DNA of 64,000 nucleotides, taken from contig OZ242030.1 in the NCBI GenBank assembly GCA_965205055.1, positions 930,001 to 994,000 on the forward strand, read 5' to 3'. Both the position numbers and the translations under genes were made by a program. Below the pieces are notes generated by a model. It did no database searches and was not told the origin of the DNA. It saw only the letters and a program-made list of their open reading frames with translations. Source of the DNA: CBDBBY01 sp965205055 (GTDB lineage Bacteria > Pseudomonadota > Alphaproteobacteria > Rhodobacterales > Rhodobacteraceae). Shown in pieces: positions 18,148-26,558 of this stretch; position 1 is the first letter of the stretch, and each line of letters starts with the position of its first letter.

Positions 18148-19380
18148 ATGTTCAGGCATACGAAGCCGACTATGCCGCCTGTATCCGTGCCGAAAGAAAA
18201 GCGCAATGTCGTCGTTCTGGTAATCGCTCAGGCGACGATCGGGGCGCAGATGCCCATGATCTTCACGATTGCAGGTTTGGCTGGGCAATCGCTTGCATCC
18301 AACCCCTGCTGGGCGACGCTGCCTATTTCACTGATCGTGTTCGGCTCAATGACAACGGCGCAATGGATAAGTCGGCTGATGCACCGGTTCGGACGGAAAG
18401 CGGGCTTCGTCGTCGGGGCTCTGGGAGGCGGCTTGGGGGGAGTTATCGGTTCGTACGCCTTGCTGACCGCATCATTTCCGCTCTTTCTGGTCGGTGCTTA
18501 CTTCACCGGCATCTACATGTCGGCCCAAGGCTTCTACCGCTTCGCGGCGGCGGACACTGCGTCGCCTGGATTTCGACCGAAGGCGATATCGTATGTCATG
18601 GCGGGCGGACTCGCGGCGGCAATTCTCGGGCCCCAACTGGTCAAGGTCACCGCGGAAAGTTTCGCCGTTCCGTTTCTTGGAACCTATATCGCCGTGATCG
18701 CGGTCAATCTGATCGGCGCTTTCCTGTTCATCTTTTTGGACATACCCAGGCCGAAAGCGGCCGAAGTGTCCAAGACGGATGTCAGGTCATATTTCGACTT
18801 GCTGAAAGACGCGCGCGTTTCCGTTTCAATCATTTGCGCGATGGTTTCGTACGCATTGATGAACCTGATGATGACAGCTACGCCGCTAGCCGTAGTGGGA
18901 TGCGGGTTCAGCCAGAATTCCGCAGCCGACATCGTTTCTTCGCATGTGCTGGCGATGTTTGCTCCTTCGTTCTTCACGGGCCACCTGATCGCGCGCTTCG
19001 GCGCCGAGCGAATCGTCGCCTCGGGACTGGCACTGCTCGCGCTCGCCGGGATTGTGGGGCTGGCGGGCGTCGATCTGTACAATTTCTTCGGAGCGCTGAT
19101 TCTTTTGGGAATTGGCTGGAATTTCGGCTTCATCGGCGCGACCGAAATGCTGATGAAAGCGCACGTCCCGGCAGAGCGCGGGAAGGTTCAGGGCTTGAAC
19201 GACATGATTGTGTTCGGATGCGTGACGATTGCCTCGCTTGCCTCCGGCACGTTGATGAACTGTTCCGGAGGCAGTCCGCCTGAAGGATGGGCATCGGTGA
19301 ATTGGGCGATGGTGCCGTTCCTGCTGCTGGCGGGATGCTCTCTCGGCTGGCTGATTTGGCGGCCATCGAGAAGCACCTGA
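18148..19380 (+). CDS. Major facilitator superfamily transporter
   Basis: About 410 residues with roughly twelve hydrophobic segments in two halves joined by a charged loop near residues 200-215 (LDIPRPKAAEVSKTD). The loop after the second segment contains SRLMHRFGRKAGFV, the MFS signature between helices 2 and 3. Substrate unknown. Start choice is uncertain: ATG at 18148 is used, with ATG at 18172 (MPPVSVPKEKRN) and TTG at 18136 also in frame. It is transcribed divergently from the AlkA/esterase pair. Confidence 0.85.
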   Translation: MFRHTKPTMPPVSVPKEKRNVVVLVIAQATIGAQMPMIFTIAGLAGQSLASNPCWATLPISLIVFGSMTTAQWISRLMHRFGRKAGFVVGALGGGLGGVIGSYALLTASFPLFLVGAYFTGIYMSAQGFYRFAAADTASPGFRPKAISYVMAGGLAAAILGPQLVKVTAESFAVPFLGTYIAVIAVNLIGAFLFIFLDIPRPKAAEVSKTDVRSYFDLLKDARVSVSIICAMVSYALMNLMMTATPLAVVGCGFSQNSAADIVSSHVLAMFAPSFFTGHLIARFGAERIVASGLALLALAGIVGLAGVDLYNFFGALILLGIGWNFGFIGATEMLMKAHVPAERGKVQGLNDMIVFGCVTIASLASGTLMNCSGGSPPEGWASVNWAMVPFLLLAGCSLGWLIWRPSRST

Positions 19381-19526
19381 AAGTCGCGCCGAACTTCGCC
19401 GATTGTCGCCGCTCGAATATCGACACACTTCAATCGGACTTGGCTGGATTCGGCACAACCCGAGAAAATTTTTCTTTGTTTCAACCCTGCCAATGACGAC
19501 GCTTCATTGATGATCGAACACAAGGA

Positions 19527-20069
19527 TCAGCCGAAAGTCGAACTCACGTCAGCCATCTGAATATAGACACGCTTCGGGTTTTCATGATCGTTCAAGGAGC
19601 GGAATCCAAGTTCCGCATAGAATTGCCATCGACGCTCAAAGGCTTCGTCCTCCAGTACGTCGAGAATGATCGCAGCCGCCCCCATTTGTTCCGATATCCC
19701 AAGACAACGTTTCATGGCATCGATCATGAGTGCCGTGCCATATCCTGTTCCTTGCATGTCGTTGCGCACGGCCAAGGCACGGATGAAAATCGCCGGAACA
19801 TCAGAAATCCGCAACCGCCGCCATATTTTTGGGCCGATGTCTTGTCGAACGGCAAATGCACCAAGTGTATAGAAGCCCAGTACAGCTGAATCGGCTTCTA
19901 AAGTTGCGACCCAAGCTGAGATAAGGTTGGACTTTATCTGACTTGAGAGCGAAATTTTCAGGAAATTGTCAATCGGAGCATGACCACAAGAAAAAGCGCT
20001 GCGGTCATGCAGCGCCTTGTCGAATTTTGCAATCACGAGGGCGGGAGCAGCCGACGCACTATCCGGCAT
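19527..20069 (-). CDS. GNAT acetyltransferase, toxin of a TacT/AtaT-type TA module
   Basis: 180 residues. The opening IAKFDKALHDRSAFSCGHAP and the acetyl-CoA-binding segment VRNDMQGTGYGTALMIDAM, followed by YAELGFRSL, are characteristic of GNAT toxins paired with DUF1778 antitoxins. These acetylate the amino acid on charged tRNAs and block translation. The start ATG at 20069 overlaps the antitoxin stop by 11 bases, the usual antitoxin-then-toxin order. Length and motifs look intact. Target tRNA unknown. Confidence 0.9.
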   Translation of the reverse strand: MPDSASAAPALVIAKFDKALHDRSAFSCGHAPIDNFLKISLSSQIKSNLISAWVATLEADSAVLGFYTLGAFAVRQDIGPKIWRRLRISDVPAIFIRALAVRNDMQGTGYGTALMIDAMKRCLGISEQMGAAAIILDVLEDEAFERRWQFYAELGFRSLNDHENPKRVYIQMADVSSTFG

Positions 20070-20367
20070 TCTTCAGTAGGCCTTTGGACGCCTCGAATGC
20101 GCGTTTTAAACCGGGTACGGACTTGCCTGGCGCCTCGACTGCGGCCTTGAAGTTATCGAAAGCTTCGCTAGGCAAGACCGAAAGCGACATGCGCCGCTGT
20201 ATCTCCCGTGCATGCATAATGGCAGACCGACGAACAAAGTCGCTCTCTCGCAAGCCCGTCGCCGAAGCAGCGAACTTGATAAGCGCTTCGTCCTCGCGAT
20301 GCATGCGCAATTCCTTGCGCACGTCCATCTTTCCCGGGGTAGACGTTACGGTTTCAATGTCGAACAT
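20059..20367 (-). CDS. DUF1778 (TacA-like) antitoxin
   Basis: 102 residues from the ATG at 20367, which is preceded by AAAGGAG at a good distance. The ribbon-helix-helix type segment KELRMHREDEALIKFAASA, followed by GLRESDFVRRSAIMHAREI, identifies DUF1778. Its C-terminal part is expected to cover the toxin's active site. The protein probably represses its own promoter through the operator-like palindrome 21 bases upstream. An extended frame to 20415 would read through that palindrome and is rejected. Confidence 0.9.
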   Translation of the reverse strand: MFDIETVTSTPGKMDVRKELRMHREDEALIKFAASATGLRESDFVRRSAIMHAREIQRRMSLSVLPSEAFDNFKAAVEAPGKSVPGLKRAFEASKGLLKNAG

Positions 20368-20387
20368 GGTCAATCTCCTTTGCAAAC

Positions 20388-20411
20388 ATGTACGGTATAT
20401 TGCCGTATATG
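20388..20411. promoter_or_regulatory. Palindromic operator of the toxin-antitoxin pair
   Basis: The core tacggtatattgccgta is an inverted repeat (TACGG-N7-CCGTA); one further base pair on each side extends it imperfectly to catgtacgg / ccgtatatg. It sits 21 bases upstream of the antitoxin ATG, where DUF1778 ribbon-helix-helix proteins normally bind to repress their own operon. Confidence 0.6.
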
Positions 20412-21121
20412 TCAATCATTCAATAGCGCGTTTCTTCACAAAAGAACGACCGCCAAAATTCATCCTTGCATGCCGGTTAATTGCGGGAATTTACGGATTT
20501 TGAACCCGCCGTCATCAACGCGATGCCTCATGCCGCGGAGAATAGCTCCAAGCGTTGCACTGCCGTAGTGATTACGCAAAGGCTCATTTCGCGAATTATG
20601 TGCATTGTCGTTTCATTCCATGCGTTTTCGACCGCTTTCAGATGGCGGCACCGGCTTCTGGCAGCAGGACGCCGACGCGCTGCGCGGGATCGTGCAGGGC
20701 GGACGAGACTTGCCTCCTTCGGCGCCAGAAAGAAGGTCGGAACATGGTCTGGCTGCCCCGGTGGCGGCCTTCGTCAAGATCAGTGGCGGGAACGCAATAT
20801 CATGGTTGAGATACAGAAGTTCTGCAAAATGCTTTCTCGAGGAAGCGGCCATGGCAAATCCGTTGGTTTCGCGGTCAGCCATCCTTTTACAGGAAAGGAC
20901 GACACCATGGCCGGAACGCATCATCATTCGAAGCGGGCGCGTTCAAGGCTGAGTTTGAGCGCGCCAGCGGCACGGTTCGCGATCGTGCCAAGAGCGCACT
21001 TCTGGAGATTCCTGAGAAAGAGATGGCAGAGGATTCGGGCGCTGCGAAGGGCGAGCGAACCCGGACGGGCGCAGCTTGAATCCGGCGGCAGCGAATTCGG
21101 TTTCCGGACGCAAACAAACGC
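20412..21121. other. Decayed stretch without a recognisable gene
   Basis: About 700 bp with only short, unconvincing frames. The segment at 20481 reads REFTDFEPAVINAMPH, faintly like the start of IS5-type transposases, but it is not followed by the expected motifs. Bases 20762-20820 are weakly similar to 6030-6085. A plus-strand stretch around 20930-21075 reads FKAEFERASGTVRDRAKSA, which looks protein-like but has no start or family. I interpret it as mobile-element debris. Confidence 0.4.
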
Positions 21122-21152
21122 TGGACATCGACTACCCCCCCCCCTTTATAGG
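21122..21152 (+). promoter_or_regulatory. Candidate promoter with a C10 tract in the spacer (possible phase-variable switch)
   Basis: A -35-like tggaca (21122-21127) is followed by a 17-base spacer that ends in ten consecutive C residues (21135-21144), then tttatagg, which contains weak -10-like hexamers (tttata or tatagg). Slippage in such a tract changes the spacing. This is the arrangement known from phase-variable promoters of neisserial opc and porA. The first gene downstream is a surface lipoprotein, about 165 bp away. The -10 match is poor, so this is a hypothesis. Confidence 0.4.
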
Positions 21153-21610
21153 TCTATGCGTCTGCCTGCGGGCGTCGACGCAGCTCATGTCATTTAAATG
21201 TGAACTTCGTTTCAGACACGCTGGCGAGGTCCCGGGCTGGAAAGAGCACGGTTCTGCTCGCCCGGTGCGGGTACGCGGCGGAATCGTTGGACCAATACTG
21301 ACGATGGAGCGATGTTCATGGACACGAAACTGATCACGGCTCTCGCGTGCGGGGCGGCCTTGGTTCTCGGCGCCTGCTCCGGCAGCACTGCCTCGAGAAC
21401 GACCGGAGAGGGAGGGGATCAAACCGGCGGGGTACCGGATCCCGACGGCACCGGCGGTTCGAACGGCGACGGTGAGCCGACCCCGCTGCAGACCGCGGAG
21501 ACCCGATACTCGGATGCCCAGAGGGCCGCGACGCGAGCGGTTGAAGCGGCGCGTCTGGCAGCGGCGGCGGATACCGAGGCGGCGCGCGCCAATGCGCAAA
21601 GTTTGATCGG

Positions 21611-21620
21611 CTTGGCCAGC
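21611..21620. repeat. Target-site duplication, left copy
   Basis: The 10-mer cttggccagc immediately precedes the left inverted repeat of the IS and is repeated exactly at 23374-23383. It encodes the LAS tripeptide at the point where the lipoprotein frame is broken. Confidence 0.85.
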
Positions 21621-23373
21621 GGGTGCATCCCATTTTTTGTGGAACCGGGTAACTCCGCGCTTTCGTGTGTCGCTCGGGTTTTGCGTTCCGGGGGTTGCAA
21701 TCGAGGCCTGCGCGGTTCAGCATGGATCGGTCCCGGGGCGGTTTCCGAAGACCCGCGCACGGCGGGCGCCGCGCCTCCGGGGCGCGAGCAGCAGAGGTCA
21801 TCATGGCAGAGAAGATACGGGACGCGGAGTTCCGCCATCCGGAATTGGCGGCGTTTTTGCAGGGTTTGACGGACGAGCAGGCGGCGGCGCTGGGTCCATT
21901 GAGTGTCGAGCGCGACGGCGTTGCGTCGCAGTACTGGCGCGAGGACGGCCGGGTGCGTTGCCGCGAGTTCGAGGCGGCGTCCGGCGGGCCGTCCTCGGAG
22001 ATGGAGGCGCTGCATGCGGAGATCGCGGCGGCGTTCGGCCGTTCGCTTCCTCGGATGAGGGCGGAACTGCGGGGCGGCGGCGTTCCGGATCTGGACGCCA
22101 TCGAGACGTCGATCCGCGACGATCTGCTGGGCGGCGGGGCGAAGTGCTACGCTGCGCTGCTCGAGGCGTTCGACGCCGCTCTTCCGCCCCCGTCCTGCCC
22201 GCGTTGCGGCCGGCGGATGGACCGTCACGGCCGGGTCGGGAAGACGTTCGGGACGCGCTTCGGACCGGTCCGGGTCGAACGGCGCCGTTTCCGCTGCCGC
22301 GGGTGCGGCGACAGCTGTTTCCCTTTGGACCCGGCGCTGGATCTGGAAGGCAAGAACGTCACGCCCGGCGCGGAAAGCCTCTATGCGGACGCCGCCAGTT
22401 CCGACAGTTACGGGCAGGCGCGCCGCCAGCTGAAGAACTTCGCCGGCGTGGAGGTTCCGGCGTCGACTCTCCAGCGCCATGTCTTGAGGATCGGCGAAGA
22501 GATGCAGGCGTTCGAGCGGGCGGACGCCGAGGCGTCGCCTCCGGCGAAGCGGGTTCTGCTGGGGATCGACGGCACTGGAGTTCCGATGGCCGCCCGCGAG
22601 GTCGAGGGCGTGGCCGGCAAGCAGGCGGACGGCTCGGCGAAGACCCGAGAGGCGAAGGTCGTCGTCTGCCGCGAGGCCGACAGCCTGGACCCGAAGACCG
22701 GGGAGCCGCGGAAAGGCCGGAAGAGCGGAGCTGTCAGCGTCCGCATCGACAGCGCGAGGTCGGCGAACGGGGCCGGGCGGGTCTCGGAGTTCGCCGCCCG
22801 CCTGGAGCAGTTCTTGCACCGGAACGGCGTGTTCGCGGCCGAGGAGGTGGTGGTGCTGTCCGACGGAGCGCCGTGGATCCGGACCGTCTGCGAAGAGATC
22901 CTGCCCGGACGGAAAACGACCTTCATCCTCGACCTGTACCACGCCCTCGAATACGCGGCCGCCGCCGTGCAGGCGGTGACGCCGGACGAGGGCGAGCGGA
23001 AGGCGTGGATGGACTGGATCAGGAAGCAGCTGGACGCCGGGCGGGTCGACCGGGCCATCGCCGCCCTGAAGCCGCATCGCGACCGGTCCGAAGCCGTCGC
23101 GGCCTGCATCCGCTACTACGAGGCCAACAGGGACCGAATGCGCTACGACCTCTACCGGAAGCGCGGCCTGCCGGTCGGATCCGGCGTCGTGGAAAGCGCT
23201 TGCAAACGCATCGTCGGAAGCCGGCTCAAAGGAGCCGGGCGCCACTGGTCGAAAGCGGGCGCCAACGCCGTGCTCGCCGTCAAATGTTGCTTCGAAAACA
23301 TGCGCTGGCCCGACTTCCTCGATTGGAGGGCTTGCCGCGCCGCAGCCGCATAACCAAAAAATGGGATGCACCC
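21621..23373 (+). mobile_element. Complete ISKra4-like insertion sequence
   Basis: 1,753 bp bounded by inverted repeats gggtgcatcccattttttg (left) and ccaaaaaatgggatgcaccc (right end, complementary over about 19 bases with one or two mismatches), and by a 10-bp direct repeat. One long transposase gene occupies 21803-23353. It is the only copy in the window with an intact transposase; at least five diverged fragments or miniature derivatives of the same family occur elsewhere. GC content is clearly above that of the interrupted gene, and insertion looks recent because both ends, the target duplication and the flanking frame are all perfect. Confidence 0.9.
21803..23353 (+). CDS. ISKra4-family transposase
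   Basis: 516 residues from the ATG at 21803 (MAEKIRDAEFRHPELAAF; AGAGG upstream). A zinc-finger-like region near residue 130 reads CPRCGRRMDRHGRVGKTFG, then RRFRCRGCGDSCFPLD. The catalytic core follows: VLLGIDGTGVPM (first Asp), VVVLSDGAPWIRTVCEEILPG, then FILDLYHALEYAAAAVQAV. The C-terminal part has GLPVGSGVVESACKRIVGSR (Glu region), HWSKAGANAVLAVKCCFEN and DFLDWRACRAAAA. This order is that of the ISKra4 family. A frame extending to 21665 overlaps the left end of the element and has no family similarity. Confidence 0.9.
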   Translation: MAEKIRDAEFRHPELAAFLQGLTDEQAAALGPLSVERDGVASQYWREDGRVRCREFEAASGGPSSEMEALHAEIAAAFGRSLPRMRAELRGGGVPDLDAIETSIRDDLLGGGAKCYAALLEAFDAALPPPSCPRCGRRMDRHGRVGKTFGTRFGPVRVERRRFRCRGCGDSCFPLDPALDLEGKNVTPGAESLYADAASSDSYGQARRQLKNFAGVEVPASTLQRHVLRIGEEMQAFERADAEASPPAKRVLLGIDGTGVPMAAREVEGVAGKQADGSAKTREAKVVVCREADSLDPKTGEPRKGRKSGAVSVRIDSARSANGAGRVSEFAARLEQFLHRNGVFAAEEVVVLSDGAPWIRTVCEEILPGRKTTFILDLYHALEYAAAAVQAVTPDEGERKAWMDWIRKQLDAGRVDRAIAALKPHRDRSEAVAACIRYYEANRDRMRYDLYRKRGLPVGSGVVESACKRIVGSRLKGAGRHWSKAGANAVLAVKCCFENMRWPDFLDWRACRAAAA

Positions 23374-23383
23374 CTTGGCCAGC
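23374..23383. repeat. Target-site duplication, right copy
   Basis: Exact repeat of cttggccagc found at 21611-21620, directly after the right inverted repeat. From here the lipoprotein frame continues in phase (ttg gcc agc aca gcg). Confidence 0.85.
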
Positions 23384-25072
23384 ACAGCGCTTGACGATGC
23401 GGTGAAAGCGGCGGAAGATGCAGTCGTTGCGGCCGCCGACGGAAGCGCGGCGCAAATCGGCGCGGCGGCAAGGGTGAGAACCGCAGCGATACAGCTCCGA
23501 ACCGCGCAGGCGGAAGCCCTTGATGATGCGCGTGATTCTCTCGCTTGGTACGGAAAGAAACTTGCGCGCTACGTGCTTGCGAGCGGCGCGGCCGTGGCGC
23601 CGCGCGAAAGCACCAACATCGCAACGATCAGAAGAATTCCGCGGACAAGAGACACGTCCGCGACCGACAGCACCCAAATACCAAATGTGGATAATGAGAA
23701 TAAAGAGGATGACGCCTTCACCAGAACGACATTCAAGACCGTCATGTACGAGGACGGCAAGAAAGTGTTCTCCACAGCCGACGACGGCGAAGGCGGCGAT
23801 GAGTTCAAAGTGGATGGATGGGTCGGCTGGCCGGAAACAGACTGGCGCCTTGAAGCATTCGTTCACACCGGATTGAAACTGACGAACGCCGGACTTGTCA
23901 TTCGTACTGGCGGAACGATTGATATTGATGGCTGGCCTTCCCAAATATTTATTGTGGATTACGCGGATATGCGGAGAAACCTTGCAAACTACGCCAATCA
24001 AGGCGGCACCGGTCACAACGGCTGGGATCTGGAGATCACGTTCGACGCGCCGCAGAACATGCCCGTTCCGAACGCGCCAGACGGCGAGAATTGGGTTTCC
24101 AGCTGGCAAGGAAACGGCGACTTCTACTGGAGAGCCATCGCCCCCGCCGACGAGGACATGCAGCTGGCTGCTGACGGGAAATACTATCAGGAGGGTGCAT
24201 TCCTCCAGCCTGACGGGTACAAGGACCTCGGCACGTACGAGATCTGGCTGTCCAATCACATCGGCGTGGATACGAAGCTCGAGCCGCCTCCTGGCCAGGA
24301 GGGCACTTGCCGTGACGGCTCGAGAAGAACCGCCTGCCCCGAGGACGACGAACAGTATTATCTGGACTACGCCGCATACGGGCTGTTCGTATTGACCGCT
24401 GACACCGAAACCTTCCGAGCTGGCTATAACGGCCATGCCAGCCGGGTCAATACGCTGCATTTCGGTTACTCGGCTTTCGCCGACGCCGACGGCCAAAGGA
24501 CCACGGACATCGGCACGGCGATCACTAGCGGGAAATTCTATGGGAGCACTCTCGCTTATGAAGTTCAGGGGGGTCGGACAACCACCATCAATACGAAATT
24601 GCTGCGAGGCGACGTGGTCTTGACCGTGAACATTCCGAAGGGAACGGGCACAGGAACTTTGCAAGGAACAATGAGAAACTTTCAAAGGTGGGACGAAGAA
24701 GGCGGATACTGGACTGCCTATGCCGACAGGCTCGCGGTCACAGTGAACAGCACGGCTATCAGTGCAGACGGAACGTTCAGCGGCAGAGTGGCAGCTACGC
24801 CTTCAAATGAATGGAGCTCCAACGGTCAAGGCCTTTTGAAGGGGAGCTTCTATGGCCCTCGCACCGACAGCAACGATCTTGAAATTGCAGGAAGCTACAC
24901 CGTCGGTCAGAGCTTTGTGCCCCATGCCGTAGCTCAAGGGGCCGGCTTTACAAACCTTGGAGGTCAAGGCAGGAAGGGCGTGTTCGGCAGCTTCGCCGCC
25001 AAACAAAGACCGGCGGCCGTCCCACCGATCAACTAGAGCGCGACCGGACGGGAAACGGTCAAGAGGTTTGCA

Positions 25073-25094
25073 GCCGCGGCAGATCTGCCGCGGC
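25073..25094. terminator. Perfect 22-bp palindrome after the lipoprotein gene
   Basis: gccgcggcagatctgccgcggc reads the same on both strands and lies 36 bases after the lipoprotein stop codon. It can form a strong GC hairpin with little or no loop. No T-run follows, so if it ends transcription it is not a classical intrinsic terminator. Confidence 0.45.
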
Positions 25095-25149
25095 CCCACA
25101 CTCAGTTCGCCTTTCCGCATCTGCCGATCACGTGCCGATGATGCTGCAA

Positions 25150-25737
25150 TTTCGTGTGTGGGCCCCCTGCGACACGGGTTTCTCCTTGTTCAATTTCGGG
25201 CATTGGTTCAGGCGCATTCGCGTGTCCGGCCTGTTTGATGCGGCGCATCGATGGTTGCCGTCGACCTGAGGGAAATCTTGTCCGGAAGCAACGGTACCTT
25301 CACCCTCAACCAGTTCCATGCACTCGAATATGCGTCCGCCGCAGTGCAAGCCGTGACTCTGTAAAATGGCGAACGGAAGGCATGGATGGAACGGATCAGG
25401 GAGCAGTTGGACGCCGGGCGGGTCCCCCTGGTCATCGCCGCTCACTGAAGCCGCACCGCCGCCGGTCCGAAACCGTCTCGGTCCGTGTCCGCTACTGCGC
25501 GAGGCCAAAAAGAACCGAATGCGCTACGACCTTTGCCGGAAGCGCGGATTTCCGGTCGGATCCGGCGTCGTGGACAACCCCTGCAAGCGCATCGTTGGCA
25601 GAGAAGCCAGTTCAAAAAGTCGGGGGCCAACGCCCTGCTCGCCGCCGGATGCTGCCTTGAAAACATGCGCTGGCCCGACTTCCTCGAACAGAGGGCTTGC
25701 CGCGTCGGCGCCTGACCAAATGATGGAACGCATCCAT
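25150..25737 (+). mobile_element. Degenerate 3' part of an ISKra4-like element
   Basis: From about 25220 the sequence follows the full IS (from about 22870) in order: the SDG-to-DLYHALEYA region, then the EANRDRMRYDLYRKRGLPVGSG region (here KNRMRYDLCRKRGFPVGSG at about 25510) and the tail ending gaccaaatgatggaacgcatcc near 25737. Stops and frameshifts are scattered throughout. The left boundary is uncertain because similarity fades before 25200. It lies immediately after the lipoprotein gene, so that locus has been hit at least twice by the same family. Confidence 0.7.
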
Positions 25738-25769
25738 TGTCGTCGCATGCACAGTGGACGGTCTGAAAA

Positions 25770-26558
25770 CTACCAATTCCCTGTCAAACTGCGCGCCAGA
25801 AGCGTCGCCCTTCTCATGAACTCCGATTCTTCAAGTTGACCCGAGTCAATTCGTCGCAAGTCCGACGACGCCCTTTCCAATGCTGCGCCCGCGCGCCAGC
25901 CCGCCAGCAACGCCGGCGTCGCGCCTCGAGGCACTTGCCTTCGATTTCGTCTCGCAGCCCGGATCCGGACGGAGGCCAAACGCACGATATCACGAACCAG
26001 ATCCGTGTTTGCGCCGAATGCGTTCCACCCTCTCTTGTTCAATGACGGAACCGCGCGCAGAAACGAAATTGCCCCGGAACTCCAAGCGAACATCTTGACT
26101 GTTTCCATCGCGCGCTCCGGAGCGCCAAGCGTCCGGGCAGCCAACGCCATCAGTTCTCCGGATGTAGCGTCGATGTATTCTTCAAATTCATCCAGAGAAC
26201 TGAACGTTTCCCTGTTCAGGTCTCTGTATCTCGCCTCGATCATTCGATTGAAGGAATCCGGCGGCAAATCCGCGGAACGGATTAATTCCGCCACGCAGGA
26301 GAGCAAGTCGCTGCTCTCCCGGACATCCCCGGACAGGGAGGATCCAATCGCGTCCGCCCACCAATTGAGGCGGACGGCGCATACGGCGGGATCGGGCGAC
26401 GTCCAAGCAGACCGGGCGACTTCCAGATTGAATCCGTAGAGAACGAATAGTCTGCGCCTGCCGACCGGTTCCGCCGACAAAGCCGAGAGATGGCGATCCG
26501 GATCGCCGCGCCGAACCAGATCCTCAAGAAAATCAGGTGCCACAAGACGGCGCGTCAT
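25770..26558 (-). CDS. Squalene/phytoene synthase family protein
   Basis: 262 residues. The segment LFVLYGFNLEVARSAWTSPDP and the following RLNWWADAI place it in the squalene/phytoene synthase-like group that includes mitochondrial NDUFAF6 relatives. The Asp-rich first motif of true prenyl synthases is replaced here, and the second is weak (NTDLVRDIVRLAS), so catalytic activity is doubtful. The ATG at 26558 lies inside the end of cimA (26-bp overlap), which implies coupled translation. It is the last gene of a cysS-cimA-this run on the minus strand. Confidence 0.75.
   Translation of the reverse strand: MTRRLVAPDFLEDLVRRGDPDRHLSALSAEPVGRRRLFVLYGFNLEVARSAWTSPDPAVCAVRLNWWADAIGSSLSGDVRESSDLLSCVAELIRSADLPPDSFNRMIEARYRDLNRETFSSLDEFEEYIDATSGELMALAARTLGAPERAMETVKMFAWSSGAISFLRAVPSLNKRGWNAFGANTDLVRDIVRLASVRIRAARRNRRQVPRGATPALLAGWRAGAALERASSDLRRIDSGQLEESEFMRRATLLARSLTGNW

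Larger units (their letters stand above)
21318..25036 (+). pseudogene. Surface lipoprotein with TbpB/fHbp-like beta-barrel, split by an IS
   Basis: The ATG at 21318 (GGAG eight bases upstream) encodes MDTKLITALACGAALVLGAC, a lipoprotein signal with lipobox LGAC, then a Gly/Asp-rich tether. The frame is cut at AQSLIGLAS (21620) by the IS at 21621-23373. It resumes in phase after the target duplication as TALDDAVKAAEDAVV and runs to 25036. Precise removal restores one frame of about 650 residues. The N-terminal Ala-rich part (through about 23550) looks coiled-coil. The C-terminal part has repeated Gly-rich beta segments ending LLKGSFYGPRTDSNDLEIAG and GVFGSFAAKQ, as in transferrin-binding-protein-like lipoproteins. 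The downstream piece alone lacks a signal and is presumably not made as a surface protein. Confidence 0.75.

Noticed and set aside
21419..24685. A 1,088-codon open frame on the minus strand across the IS and lipoprotein gene
   Set aside because: It is antisense to two well-supported genes, has no family resemblance, and arises because the high-GC transposase gene leaves few stops on the other strand.
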